Of a DNA stretch of 64,000 nucleotides, positions 11,960 to 24,600 are shown piece after piece; the stretch's first letter is position 1, and the number at the start of each line of letters is the position of its first letter. The DNA comes from Chamaelirium japonicum (lineage: Eukaryota; Streptophyta; Magnoliopsida; Liliales; Melanthiaceae), in assembly GCA_947650365.1 (NCBI GenBank), contig OX393549.1, positions 14,807,297-14,871,296 on the forward strand, written 5' to 3'. The notes beneath the pieces were generated by a model, which saw only the letters and a program-made list of their open reading frames with translations, was not told where the DNA came from and searched no databases. The translations under genes and the position numbers were made by a program.

Positions 11960-12200
11960 CTTGTTGTGAGCTTCAGCAAAAACCCACGAGGCCGCCTCAA
12001 TCCCAGGGGCTCCTCATGTAACTCCCACGGGCGACGGGCCGCCCATGATGGTGTGAAGAGGCGGAGAGGGGAGGAAAGTCAAAGGTATGGCAGCTGGGTT
12101 GTGGCTCACCCACCAAGGGACAACTCACCACTCTCTTTCGCTCTCCGGAGGAAAAAAAAAGCGAAGGGGACGAGGGGGACGAGGGGAACTTCGAAAGCAA
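11960..12200 (-). promoter_or_regulatory. Putative 5' UTR exon and promoter-proximal region of the kinase gene
   Basis: A GC-rich block ends at the consensus donor CAAG|GTCAGT and lies in an otherwise AT-rich setting. On the minus strand it holds CT-rich stretches typical of plant leaders. The transcription start cannot be fixed, and no convincing TATA box was identified. Confidence 0.4.
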
Positions 12201-13847
12201 CCAAAAAACAAAAACAGGAAATTAGGTATAGGTCCTTAACTACTTTGCAATATTAGCCGCAGGACATCATAATTTGATATGTAAGCTAAGGTCCCTACAA
12301 ATATACATTCAACTCCAAAATGAGTATATATTCGTTTTTAGAAGTAGGATATATTCGTTGGGAGGGACTTGAGGTATATTTCGAAGTTAACGTGTCCTGC
12401 AACTAAATGTCATCGGTTAAAAATGACTTCTGTCAAACTTCCCCCCCAAAAAAAGAGAGATTATTCATATCCCAGTAATTACCCTCTGTCTCCCATTCTT
12501 TTCTCAATTACTTTCTCAGAGTTTTTTAAATATATGTTATAACCTTATATTGTACCCCACATACCAACTAAAACCTAACTTAAATGCAGGATCCTTTGAA
12601 TGCCTATTTGAGAAGGAAACAGTGGAGGTGGATATGGCGTCATCGTCATCAGTAACAGCAATGGCAAAGAGGCTCGATAAATCCAACCCCTAACTCTCTT
12701 GATCAGATTCCTCCATATGAGATCTAACGCCTCCACCAATGGGAGGAAAAAAGGATTCAACACTCTTGTCAGATGTATTTAAGAGTGAGGTGTGTTCAAG
12801 AGGGTGCATAATCGTGGTATATTCAAGAGGGTGGATGTTTAATTGGGGTATAATCAAGGTGAGACTGGTCATTTAACTAGGATGTATTCAAGGTGAGGTT
12901 TAAGGGGGAAGGATATTATTTTTGGGATAGGATATGATAAAAGAAAACGACGTGTGTTCAAGTTTGTTGAAAATGGGGGCTAATTACATATTTTTGGGGT
13001 ATGAATAAAATTTTCCAAAAAAAAAGGCGAGTTAATGATAGCTCCCTGACAAAAGAATAACTTGCAATAAGTCCTCCTGCAAGTCCTGTATTGCAATAAT
13101 TTCCTCTCGGAATCCAATCGAACTAAATAAAAAATAAAAAAACAATAATGCCCAGCCGAAGTTCATTAAATTTATATTTTCTACCTTCAATTGAGTGCAT
13201 GAACCATTTTTCGCACGAAAAATAATTAAAATCACTTCATATTGTTGATTTAAAATCACAAAACAATTTAATTATTTTTCTGTATATTTTCATCAAAAAA
13301 AATTTATTATGTCAACCGACCAAAGTTACTCTTTTTTACTTAATTATTACTCTTTATGTGCGAGATAGAATCGGCTTGGTTTCATATAGTTAAATGCATT
13401 TTTTGTCATAAAAAAATTATTTTGTGACCAGATGAGTAGAAATACCGCTACAATCAATCTACAATTAAGACATTTTATGATAACAAATTATTCTGCTTTG
13501 CTAACGGATTGTTACCAACTGTTACTTTTTTTTCTCTAATTGTTACACTTTATATGCAGTGCTAAATTTATCATTTAAAAAATTTTGTTCTTACATGTGC
13601 ACAACAGAAGGAGCTCACATTAGCCAAACCTAATGGATTGTTGCTCTTTACCAATTGTTACTCTTTTGCTACGATTGTTACATTTTATCTATAGGGGTAA
13701 AATTCTTTATTATTACATGTGTGCGGCAAAAGGAGCTCATGTTAGCCAAAGTCCAACCACAAGGACTTCAAGTTAAGTTTAAACTATACATACCCTTAAC
13801 ATTAAACAAAAACCTTTTTAAAAGGAATTAACACTAATAACCCCCCC
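12201..13847. other. Intergenic, AT-rich, no gene
   Basis: No coding region is supported. Around 12770-12900 the phrase TTCAAGAGGGTG recurs, and around 13500-13690 variants of AATTGTTAC are repeated. I see no transposon ends. Confidence 0.4.
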
Positions 13848-14378
13848 CCCCCACACACACACACACACAAAAAAAAAAAAGGGGTAAATTATACTTTGCC
13901 CCCCTGAAGTTTAGCTCAAAAACAATTAACTCCCCTATAGTTAATAAATAACTACATTTTGAGCTCTTCAATTAAGTTTTAATCTGATAAAAATTGCCAA
14001 ATGAGGAATAAAGCCCTTAACTTAGTCGCCCCGAACCACGGTATCACCTTGGTTCAAGGTCTGGCCATCGACACATGTTTATCTTCGTTCCTATGGACAA
14101 ATCCAAATTGTGGATATCTACAGGGCACCGGGTGAACCCCAGGGGGCTCCCATCATAAGGGAAAGATGATCAAATGGGAGGGGATAGGTGTCGATGGCTA
14201 GACCCCAACCCACGGTGATTTCATGGTTCAGGGCAACTATATTAAGTCATTTGAATGAGGAAATTAAGTGGTTGACAAAAGGGGTATTGTGCTAACATTT
14301 CAAACTTTAAGGAGCAATTTGGAACAAAATAAACTACAGGGTGGTTAAATATTTTTAAGCGATTTGTATTTTACCCAA
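13848..14378. mobile_element. Foldback/Mutator-like MITE beside a C-run and CA repeat, with nested palindrome
   Basis: After a C-run and (CA)n at 13843-13868 the sequence GGGGTAAATTATACTTTGCC opens an imperfect inverted repeat closed near 14378 by TTTGTATTTTACCC. Inside it, arms at about 14018-14077 and 14183-14241 form a second inverted repeat (GCCATCGACAC on one side, GTGTCGATGGC on the other). The flanks are A-runs, so a duplication cannot be proved. No transposase. Confidence 0.5.
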
Positions 14379-14414
14379 AAAAAAAAGAGCCGTGAGACTT
14401 GTAATCTCACCGAA

Positions 14415-14499
14415 CAGACTCAAATCCACTGTAGCTGATAGCGGCCCGTAATAGAAATGTGATGTGCGACTGCTAGCAAAAGTGGATTTGAGTCTGTTG
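14415..14499. repeat. Short perfect hairpin
   Basis: AACAGACTCAAATCCAC at 14415-14431 is exactly complementary to GTGGATTTGAGTCTGTT at 14483-14499, leaving a loop of 51 bases. The function is unknown. Confidence 0.6.
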
Positions 14500-15996
14500 A
14501 GCATAGTAGGAAAAAAAGAAAACACACACACACACACACACCCCATACTTTAAGGGTGTTGCTATGTCCCAACAACATCCCAGGTGTATTGATATGCACA
14601 CCGTGTCAGTCGGTCCCGAGGATGTTGTCGTTTGCTCTTGTCCGGCATGGTGTGGTCCATGTCGGCCGGGTTCGACTGACATGTTCCGCACTATGTCAAT
14701 CAAAAGCAACCAACAATACTTTTCAATGAGGAGAAACAAGGGGGGCATGGAACCGGCAACTTCGACGAGGCAATAGAAGTAGGAAGGAACAGGAGGAGGA
14801 AGAGGAGGAACGACAACGACAGGCAGAGCAAGGAGGAGAGGGAGGAGGACTCAAACCCATTTGTGGGGACTATCAAAATGGGGGTAATAGTAAAAATAAA
14901 AAACAGGCTGGGGTGTGCATAATATTGGGGGTGTCAATAATTTAGTGGATGAAGATAGTAACACCCTACTTTAATCGTAAATCCGACTTGCCGCATTTAG
15001 AAATCAGATGATGGATCCATTATCGAAGTGGTTTTGCATATGGGCAAAACCCGATCCAATTTACCTTCATATCTAGTTGGAATTTTATTTTAAGACTCCA
15101 TGAATTATTATCTAATTAATGATTGCATGATGTTTCATAAGTTTACACAGTCAATAAAATTAAATGAATAATTATGTGATGTTTGATAACTTTGTATTGA
15201 CTGTTGTTCCATGAATTATTTTTAATTATATAAAAAAATCTGTTTGATTTACATATTCATGAAAAAATAGGTTTGATGTATTGATATTAGATGAAATCAA
15301 ATTATTTATTTTTTATATTTGTAGCAATGATTAAACTCAGTGAGCGATCAAATAAGAAGTGCCCTCATCTTCTACACCATTTGAGCGCATTCTCGCAGCT
15401 TCGTCCAATAGGAGTCAGGTATAATCACAAAGTAGTCATATGTTAGCACAAAAGACACACCACCGTTGTTGGCGTAATTTGTGTACTCATGATTTTTTAT
15501 GTCAAATCGAGTTGTAAAGTGTCCGTGTGTCGTGCTCTATGTCAAAATGATAGCAATCACGATCATATCAAGTTTGACAAGCATTCAGTTGAAGATCCAA
15601 AGACAACTGCATGCACAAACCCAAGGTATATTCGGTTTTACTTACATTTGGGATTGTAGGATAATCTACTCATAGTTGTTGATGCTTATAGTTTAATTCG
15701 TATTTGTGTGTCCGTGTTTTCTAAGTTTCAGTATTTTCTGGTTTATACGTTCCAAAATTAAATTTCGCAAGTATTTCTCGAGTTCATGATTTTGCATGTT
15801 TTCATTGTATTTGAACTTAATTCCTTGATTTTAGATTTATTAGATTTGTCGGATTTAGTCATAGTACCATGGTATGACCTATCGTGTGCTATGCATAGGG
15901 GATCGAGCTCCATTTTAGTTCGCAAGGGTCTGAAGAGTTGTTCAAAAACACTAGTTCGCCAGAAGACACTCGAACAATTGTTCGACCACCGCTATG
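14500..15996. other. Intergenic, no gene recognised
   Basis: It contains a (CA)n run at about 14521-14543, a purine-rich patch at 14780-14850 and AT-rich sequence. The segments flanking the hAT MITE that follows (about 15880-15996 and 16477 on) read continuously once the MITE is ignored. Confidence 0.35.
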
Positions 15997-16476
15997 TAGG
16001 GGTGGCAATGGGTCGGGTCGGGTCGTGTTTGTGTCGTGTCTAGTCGGGTTCGTGTCCAAAAACCCCAGACCCGGACCCGACCCGTTTAACTAATCATGTC
16101 TAGATCCTAAACCCGTACCCGACCCGCTAATAAACGGGTAGACCCGATAAGACCCGGTAAGACCCATTTATCACCCGGGACTATTCTGTTGACCCGATCC
16201 GACCCAATCCGACTCGACCCGACCTGACCCGAATGACCCGCTGGTATTATATAGTATAGTATCGGATTGCGGGTAGACCCGACCCGACACGACCCGTTGA
16301 ATACTAAACGGGTCTTCCCGGGTCTACCGTGTCCAGACCCTAAACCCGGACCCGACCCGTTTATTAAACGGGTCTATCGTGTCGACCCGTTTACGACCCG
16401 AACCTGTTTAGCCCTGACCCAGACCCGCTAACTTCGTGTCGGGTCTGCCGTGTCGGGTCCGAAATTGCCAGCCCTA
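15997..16476. mobile_element. hAT-type MITE, GGGTCGGGTC-rich
   Basis: The left end TAGGGGTGGCAAT and right end ATTGCCAGCCCTA form the inverted termini. The flanks CCGCTATG (15989-15996) and CCTCTATG (16477-16484) are an 8-bp duplication with one mismatch. The interior is dense in CGGGTC/GACCCG words. Relatives are at 41.0 kb and 45.7-47.2 kb. Confidence 0.8.
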
Positions 16477-19111
16477 CCTCTATGGGGCTGCAGACATGTT
16501 AGCCTAGCGTCAGAACATTTATTCGGACCGCCAAAGGCAAGTCATCCGAACTACTGTTCAGATAGTGTCGGCTTCAGCAGTTGTTGGGCACATGATTCTT
16601 ACCTTCCTGGGTTGTTCTCAACCATTGGCTGCCCAGATCCAATGACTAACGATGGTGGATTTGAACCCTACTATAAGTAGTATGGGTTGAGCAGATTAGT
16701 TGAAGAATTTGGAAGCGGAATTTGGAGATTTTCTTGGAGAGCTCCCAATTGGAAAATATGTGTCCCTTCTTTTTGGCAGCTCGATTTCATCGTCATTACC
16801 TCCGTCGATTAAAACTCGGATTCATTCTTTCATTGGTCTGGATATTCAATCGATGAGATAAAGAGCTAGCCTTTATTGTTTCATTGATTTTGCAAAGCCC
16901 TTTCTTCGCTTGCTTCCATTTATTTTCTTGTTGGGGATTTTACTTCTTGGTGCGTCACTGTTGATCCAAGAAGTTACCTCTTCGGTACATCAGTGCGTAT
17001 TCCATTGAGGGCAATAGGAGTCAGTGCTCTGTTTATTACCCCTTCTCAGTTGGAGCCTTGAGGTCAAGCGGTGTGTCATATCCATGCAGGACGAAGTTCG
17101 TTAGTGATCGATTGTGGGATCATCCACCGTGGAAGAGCAGTAGAGGAAAGGACGCAGTAATCGTGTGTGATCAGTTTCAACCTTAGGGTTGCTTTCTTAA
17201 TTGTTTGTATCTTCAAATCTTAGTGGATTTGGTTGGGTCAGAGCTAGCCCAATGAGGTTTTTCTTGGTTGGATTTCCTCGGAAAATTCTATGTGTGCTTT
17301 CTATAATTGGTTATCGTGCTAGGTTGGAGCCTTGTTTGCTCACACCCTTTGGCCTATTGCATGCATCCTTGATAACAAGAGAGTTGAGAGAAATATTGAG
17401 GAGAATCAAGTGCTTGCACTATTGATCTTTATTCGTTAAAAATCCCATCACAAACCCCCTCGCTACCAAGCGATTTCATCATAGAGTGGTGGAGACTAGT
17501 GCTGAAGATACCCGGTTCGATATAAACTAGAGGAGCGTAAAGATGTTGAAAACAATGTTTAAGAGGATCCACTTTCAGAGGCACAAGAGGAAAATAGTGA
17601 GGGTTAGCTCAATAATGAATAGAACGTAACCATATTAGGGTTCCTCCTTTGATTTGATATACTATGGCACAAAAAATTATTAGATTGATATGTGAAAGTT
17701 CTTGTTATCTATTTCGTGTTGGCATACTTCCATAACGTTGAAGACGTCCAAGCAATACGAAGTACATCAGACCACATTCAAGAGAGCATTTGTTAATCGG
17801 AATGCAATGAGCTTATCTAAACATTCATCTGGTATAAGTTGCATTGATATTGATGATATTGGACTTTGTTATATGAAAGCCTATTAGAAAACCCTTTGAT
17901 TTTTGGATTTTGTTCATCGTACTTTCATGAAACAAAATGCATTTATTTTTATTGTTTTGCAAATGAATCATGTGTTACAAAATTACACGTGTTTTAAAAA
18001 AATGTTTAAAAATAGTTAAAATCATGTTTGAAAGTGCATGCATGCATGGTTTTGATTGCATGCTTTTCAGAACAAAAATGGAGTCATAATATCCGGATTA
18101 GGGTTTCTTTGTGCACCCAGGAAACTAGAGGTGCACCTAGATGTGCACCACCAGTCTCCAAGTGGGGGTGCTCATACTGGTACGCACCACTCGGGTTTGA
18201 CAAGTGTTTTCATGGATTTTGAAGTTTTGTATTATTACAAAGTTGTCTTGCTCTGGCCCATACAAGTCCTATACGAATTGGATACCTATAACTATATATA
18301 TAGCCCTCATATAACCTAAGGGAAGCTAATTCAAGATTGATTAAACTTAAGGAAAGCTAATTCAATATTAATTAAACCCCTTGTGATTGCTCTTCAAGGA
18401 TTTTGCATACTTGCCTTAGGTTTTCATTGTTTCGGTCTTCGTTTTTTGCAAAGTTTCTCTCTTTAGTGATTGTTTGGATTCTTCATCCATCATATCATTG
18501 AGGAAGAAGTTTATAGCGACCAAAATCATTTAAAGTCCTTTCTTTTTTCTTTCACCTTCATATCTATGAGATGATCTATCTCGAGCTTGCCTCCTGGGAG
18601 TTGAGAAACTCAGAGTCATTGTAACAATCTGAGGCATAACAATTGCACAAAGGAGACACTCACGGACTCGAGTGGGGGAAAGCTACAAAGGAGGAGACTT
18701 CTTAATAGTGGATTATCGCAGTGGTTGCTGACAATCGGTGCCATACTCAGGGATGGGTTGTGGAAGTATCCTACACTTCAAGGGTAACTCTCTATTTTAC
18801 TATGTTTATCATTAGTAGATTGGCTTGCATTCGAGCTTGCTCGTACCTATTGTACCTCGACTCTTAATCTGTGATTGCTTGTTTGATTGTGATTGAAGAG
18901 AGCGCGGAGTGACCTTAGAACTAAACATCATTAGAGCTATTCGATCTTCCGCAAGGATTTTTTGTGAGCTTGTATCAAAGATGTTTATATAGTTTTTACC
19001 TAATATTGGCATAAGTGGGTAGTTAAGTGCTGATACAAGAGGCCAGGTGAGGTGGTTACGAATCCTTCGGATTGTGTTAGTGGACTCATTGAATGATTTA
19101 CTAATATGGGT
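16477..19111. other. Decayed LTR-type non-coding sequence, unassigned
   Basis: The stretch has the texture of LTR and leader DNA (short TATA-like words, CT-rich leaders, no coding). No paired LTR, primer site or conserved protein was found. A short C-rich direct repeat using GGTGCACC/GTGCACC words occurs near 18110-18190. If it is an LTR fossil it is very broken. Confidence 0.25.
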
Positions 19112-19345
19112 TAGATACCCTCACGTCCCAAAACCCGGGTTGTAAGGAGAGGTCCACAGAGGATATATAAAGCTGACGTAATATGCCCCCTTTACCGATG
19201 TGGGACTAACCATTGGACTTCCTCAACACCCCCCCTCAAGCAGAGTGAGGCACAATCAGAAGGGGCCGCATTCGGAGGGAAACGATGAACCCGGCTCTGA
19301 TATCATGCATGTTAGATACCCTCACGATCCGGGTTTAGAGATGGC
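19112..19345 (-). mobile_element. TRIM-like short LTR element, minus orientation, incomplete
   Basis: The sequence TTAGATACCCTCACG occurs at both ends, marking a left LTR (19112-19228) and the start of the right LTR (from about 19306). Between them are a C-rich tract (complement of a polypurine tract) and GCTCTGATATCA at 19294-19305, the complement of a primer site for initiator Met tRNA. The internal part is only about 75 bp, as in TRIMs. The right LTR is cut short. It is a non-coding fossil. Confidence 0.65.
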
Positions 19346-19597
19346 TCTAGTCCCTGGTTTTATTTGTATAGTAATATAGACTGTCGGACTGTCTGTCGTT
19401 ATTACTTATTACTCGGTTACTTAATTTAGATTTCTTCAATCTTGGTAATTAGTTGTAGGTCAACATAATAAATCCCTTTTGATTAGGAGGACAACTAAAT
19501 GTATTTGTTTACATTAAGTCCACCGAATAAAGTTAGGTTAAAAGCATATCCTCTCCCACATTTTGTAACCGTAAGAAATCCTTATGTATCCGAGTTT

Positions 19598-19720
19598 TTG
19601 GGGTTATTTTGACTTTGGCCCCCAAATTATACCTTAAATTAGACTTTACCCCCGTATTTTCATTAATTAGACTTTACCCCCCAAAACTAACTGTTCCGTC
19701 AACTCACCGCCAAAAAAAAA
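19598..19720. mobile_element. Half copy of the Mutator-type MITE
   Basis: GGGTTATTTTGACTTTGGCC followed by two ATTAGACTTTACCCCC blocks matches the left arm of the elements at 9927 and 46322. The right arm is missing, so this is a truncated copy. Confidence 0.7.
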
Positions 19721-19906
19721 ATTCTCGTCAGATCTGTACTTCGGATCTTAGTATGTGTGATTAGAAACCCATTTTGATATATTATTTGGTTGATTTTTGA
19801 TGGACGGAAGGTAGGTTATTACTAAAAAAAATGATTATTATTTTTTCTTCCATTTTAGAATTCTTACCATTGTCCCTTTACTAGTATCAGCAGATGATAT
19901 TATATT

Positions 19907-20865
19907 GTTGGGATCCTATTCTATTCTACCATGCAATCAAAGATGCTAACAAGAAATGATCGAAGCTAACATCTAGTAAGAAGCAACAATAGAGCTACAG
20001 GTTGAAGCTAGCTAGCATGCAGTGATTATCACAACAATACTATCTATGATTTGGAGGGAACATAAGGTTATCTATAGATATGGCAAATGAGAAAGAGTAG
20101 GAAGGAGAAGGTAGACTTATATCAGAAGTTGAGTCTTGTGCAAGCATAATGCCCTGAAAGTTATTTAATTTCATCGCCTTGGTAGATAGTGCTTAAAGGC
20201 CTTCGACGAACACTCCTCATGGTACAACAACTGGACTTTTCTTTAGCACAAAAGGGAACCCTTTGGGACTCTCAGCGTACTCGAGACAGCAACAAAACAT
20301 AAACTCGAACGAGACAGAGAGAGTGGAGAGAGCTCTTGGCTTGAGTATGTGTCTCTAGCTTTCCTGAACCCTCTCTTATATAAAGGTCCTCAGCCATAGC
20401 ATCCCCCCGCTCATAGCCCATTGCATGCAGCAATGGTTCCCACACTGAAGAGCATTCACTGCTCTGTCAAGTGTAACAGTTGCATACGTCCAGGTAGAGG
20501 TCCAGATTCAACGAATCTAGCCCAGTCTCGTGAAATGTGTAACAATAGGAATAACTCTCCATTAAAATATTAAAACATAATAAAAAAGTAGGCCCAAAGC
20601 CTGAAGCCCATTCGCATCCATGCGGCTCGTGAGCCGCAACCTCAACTTCGGCCCGGCTTGAGCTTGTGCTCGGCTGGCTAGGCCCAGCTCGGCTTGGCGC
20701 ACGCGCATGCATGTGTGGTGGGCTAGGGTATGTTTCTAGTGAAGCTAAAAATCCATATGAAGGGAGTTCTATTAAATATGCAATTATAGTTCTCCCTCTG
20801 AACAATATAGGACTAAACAAAAAGCCAGGTTTTCATTCTCACAAGTCAAAATCATGTTTTTGCCA
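19907..20865 (-). mobile_element. 3' LTR of the older Copia element
   Basis: Read on the minus strand the block starts TGGCAAAAAC directly after a purine tract (complement of CCCCCAC at 20871), contains a TATA-like TTTATATAAG (around 20375) followed by a CT-rich leader, and ends near CCCAACA. This is the order expected of an LTR. The matching 5' LTR is not in the window. The left border is the less certain one. Confidence 0.55.
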
Positions 20866-21480
20866 ATAATCCCCCACAAGAAGGAAAATATCAAAAATCA
20901 AATAAAAAAAAGTTGTCTGGAGTACTTATGAGAGGTATGTATATGCATAAGGTGTCTTTTGACTTGAATATTTGCTCAGTGTAGACTTATAGGATTTACA
21001 AGTTGGTAGTGAACTTATCTCTTAAACTATTCATATATATAGTGCGAATCTAGTCGACATGTCTCATGTATACCCTCAAAACAGACATCATATAGTCTCA
21101 TGCGATTGTGCTCTTTACTACCATGAGCTATCCCCAATTTTCTTGATTGTTATAGAGAATTGACCTCAATTCTCATAGAAGTTGACACACGTCTACACTC
21201 ATTTAGGTGCTTACTATCAGGACTACTCTGCATCTATACACCCTATTGGTATTCCAACTATAAATAACATTAAGAGTTTATGGCTTAGTCTCCCGACTAT
21301 ACAGAATGTATTACCACATTATAGGGAGGGGTAATTTGCTAGGTAACACCCCTACAAGTCCCTCAAATAATTTATTATCCCATTGAATATCGATCTTGGG
21401 ATCTCCAGTCACGTAGGTTGGGTTTTGTTTTCGAAGACTTTTTAGTTTATAGGCATCAGCCCCATCCCCCTCGATATATT
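20866..21480 (-). mobile_element. Older Copia element, end of pol (interrupted)
   Basis: Minus-strand translation near 21450-21476 gives ISRGMGLMP, a hallmark of the C-terminal tail of Copia polyproteins, followed by tail and 3' untranslated sequence up to the LTR. The rest of the tail lies at 26647 onward, beyond the younger Copia inserted here. It is a fossil, broken and truncated, older than the insertion it hosts. Confidence 0.65.
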
Positions 21481-21643
21481 TATAACCACAACCCTACAAG
21501 GTGAGAAAGAGACGGCTAGGGTTTGGAAGAATGGCGAATGCTTTTTATTAGGGCAATAGCCACAAATATATAGGCACATACATGTGTAGGGAATGAGTCA
21601 TGTACACCTAATTCATATGTATAACCTACTGTATATATTAACA
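21481..21643 (-). repeat. Copia 3' LTR
   Basis: About 163 bp; on the minus strand it begins TGTTAATATATAC right after the purine tract. It pairs with 26451-26646. Confidence 0.85.
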
Positions 21644-24600
21644 CCCCCCCTTAAACTCCCGGTGGATCAAACACTGAGAGTTTGCTAATAAATAACCAAA
21701 AATGGGAAGAGGGGTGTGACTTTATAAAAAAATCAGCAATCTGCTCTGCGAAAGACACATAGGGCAGAGAGATGGTACCAGTCTCGTACTGCTCCCTATA
21801 GAAGTAACAACTAAGCTTAATGTGCTTTTTTCGCTCATAAAAAATCGGATTGCTAACAATCTAAATAGCACTCTTATTATCGTAATAAAGAGTTGTAGTG
21901 CCATAAGTAGCAACACCAAGATCGCGAAGAAGATGCCATAGATGAACAACCTCCTTAGTAGTAGTGGCCATAGCATGAAACTCAGCCTCAGTGCTGGAAA
22001 GTGAGACAATCTTCTATTTCTTGCTCTTCTAGAAAATCAGAGAGTCACCCAGAAAGAGGCAATATCCAGTAGTACTAGAGCGATGAGTTGTCGGGTCACC
22101 GACCTGGTCAGTAGTAGAATATGCACGAATAACCAAAAATGAGGTCAAAGGGAAAAGAAGCGACCTGGTAATAGTATCTCGTAAATACCGAAGAACCTGG
22201 AGGAGGGCAGTATAATGAGCCGAGTGAGGTGCAACCACGAATTAGCTAAGAACACTAATTGCATGTGCAATATCCGGTCTGGTGATGCAAAGATAGACTA
22301 GTTAATCAACTATCGCCCGATACCTGGTAGGATCTGATAGGGGCTCACTATTAGCAGGATGGAGCTTCACATAAAGCTCAAGAGGAATGTCAATTGTAAG
22401 GCAGTCAGAAAGAAATACATGACCAAAGATGTCAGCCGTGTATTTCTACTGAGAAAGTAGAATCCCTCGAGCACCCCTAGCAACCTCCAGACCAAGAAAG
22501 TAACGCAAAGGACCAACATCTTTCATCTAAAACTAACTCTGAAGATGTTGTTGAAGAGAAGTTATGGCACTAGAGTCATCACCAAGAAGAATCATGTCAA
22601 TAACATAGAGAAGGTTGATGGCCCGACCTTGGGGGAAAGTCTGCACAAATATAGAGTGATCTTGGAAGCTCTCCACAAAGCCGATCTCAGTCACTGTACT
22701 GCGAAAATACTCAGACCAGGCACGAAGTGCCTGTTTTAAGTCCATAAATGGCCCAACAAAGACAACAAACGTGCTGAGAGGGCATGTTGAGACCTAAAGG
22801 AGGCTGCATATAAACAAACTCGGAGAAATCACCATAAAGAAACATATTTTTCATATCCACCTGAAGTAGTGGTCAACCTCAAGTAGCAGCAACAGATAGA
22901 TGGGGCTGAATGGTAGTAATCTGAGCCATCAGAGCAAAAGTCCCATCATAATCAATCTCGTACTCCTGAGTAAAGCCACTGGCAACGAGATGGGCCTTGT
23001 ACCAATCAATGGAGTCATCGGGATGACACTTGATCTTAAAGACCCACTTGCAGCTAATGGGCTCAATACCAGCAGGCATGGGGACAACCTCCCATGTATA
23101 AGTCTGCTCAAAGACCTGGAACACCTCAGTCATAGCCTACTGCCATATAGGATACTGCAGTGCCTCTTTGTAAGACCTGGGCTTTCTGTCAGTGCAAATA
23201 GAGGTAAGGTAAGCAATGAACAAGGGCAAGTAGGAAGTGACTGCAGTAAAACAAAAACGGTCAGGAGAGTAGCCAAAGTGGTTAGAGTGGTAGTGCTTGC
23301 ACTGTGGATAGCGATGAGGAGTGTTGGGATCCACATCCAATAGAGGAAGATTGCTCGAGGTAGATGGTATACCAGAGAAGTCAAGGTCAGATGAAGGGGT
23401 GACTGGCAATGGGTCAGGTTGACGACGATAAGAATACACTTAAGGAAATGGAGAAATAGGTGATGAGGATGAGGGACCTGAGGGAGAGAGAGGGGATATA
23501 GAAGAAATAACATCTGAGAGGAAAGTAGGAGAAGGAGACGGGTCGACCATGGTAATAAGAGGTAAGGGCTCAAGGGCAGGGACAAGAGAAGAAGTGGTAA
23601 TAGAAGGAGAGGGTGTCATAGAAGGGGTCTGTTGAGACATCGAGGGAGCTGGAGAGACCTCAAAAAAGGTGAGATCCTGAGATACAGTAGAGTAATAGGA
23701 AACACACTCGACAAAGAAGACATGTCGAGAGATGCGAAGACGATGAGCCAAGGGGTCATAACAATGGTACCCCTTGTGCTCAAAACTGAGACCCAAAAAC
23801 ACATACTTAGCGGACCTGGTTGATGGTTTGTTACGCTCATGAGAAGGAAAAAGGATAAAACACATGCACCCAAAAGTATACTACATATTTTAGTCGGGAA
23901 GAGTGCCATAGAGACACTAATGAGGAAAAATACCCTAGAGAATTAAGGAGGGGTGATGTTAATATGACTGATAGAGGTCAGAATAACCTCTGTCCAGAAA
24001 GTACGAGAAAACGAATGAGAAGAGAAGCTGAGCACGAGTTGTTTCCAGGATGTGATGATGTTTTCTCTCAGAACCCTGTTTCTGCTCATGAGAATGGGGA
24101 CAAGATTGCTGGAAGAGGGTCCTATGGGACTGAAGAATAGAGCGTATCGTAGAGGAGAGGTATATACGTGTGCAATCAGACCTGAAAGTTTTGATACAAG
24201 TATGGACTGAGCATAAACCATGGTTATGAAGGTCTGATAGACCTCAGGAATGTTAGATCGCTGATGAAGGAGATAAACCCATGTAAAACATGAATTATCA
24301 TCAATAAAACTAACATAGTAAAGATAATCATTCATAGAAGATAAAGGTGCAGGACCCCAAATATCAGAGTGCACTAGATTAAATGGACTACACAGGACTT
24401 CGACAAACTAGAAGAAAATGAGCTAGATGAATGCTTAGCTAACTGATATCCCATACAAAAAGAAAGAGAAGAAAAGAAACCTCGGCCTAAAGCTCCATAC
24501 TGGAAAAAACTTTTAACCCGAGATTCGGACACATGACCTAATCTTCTATGCCACATGTCAGCATCAGAAGTGACTGAACCATAGAAGACTGGAGGAGAGA

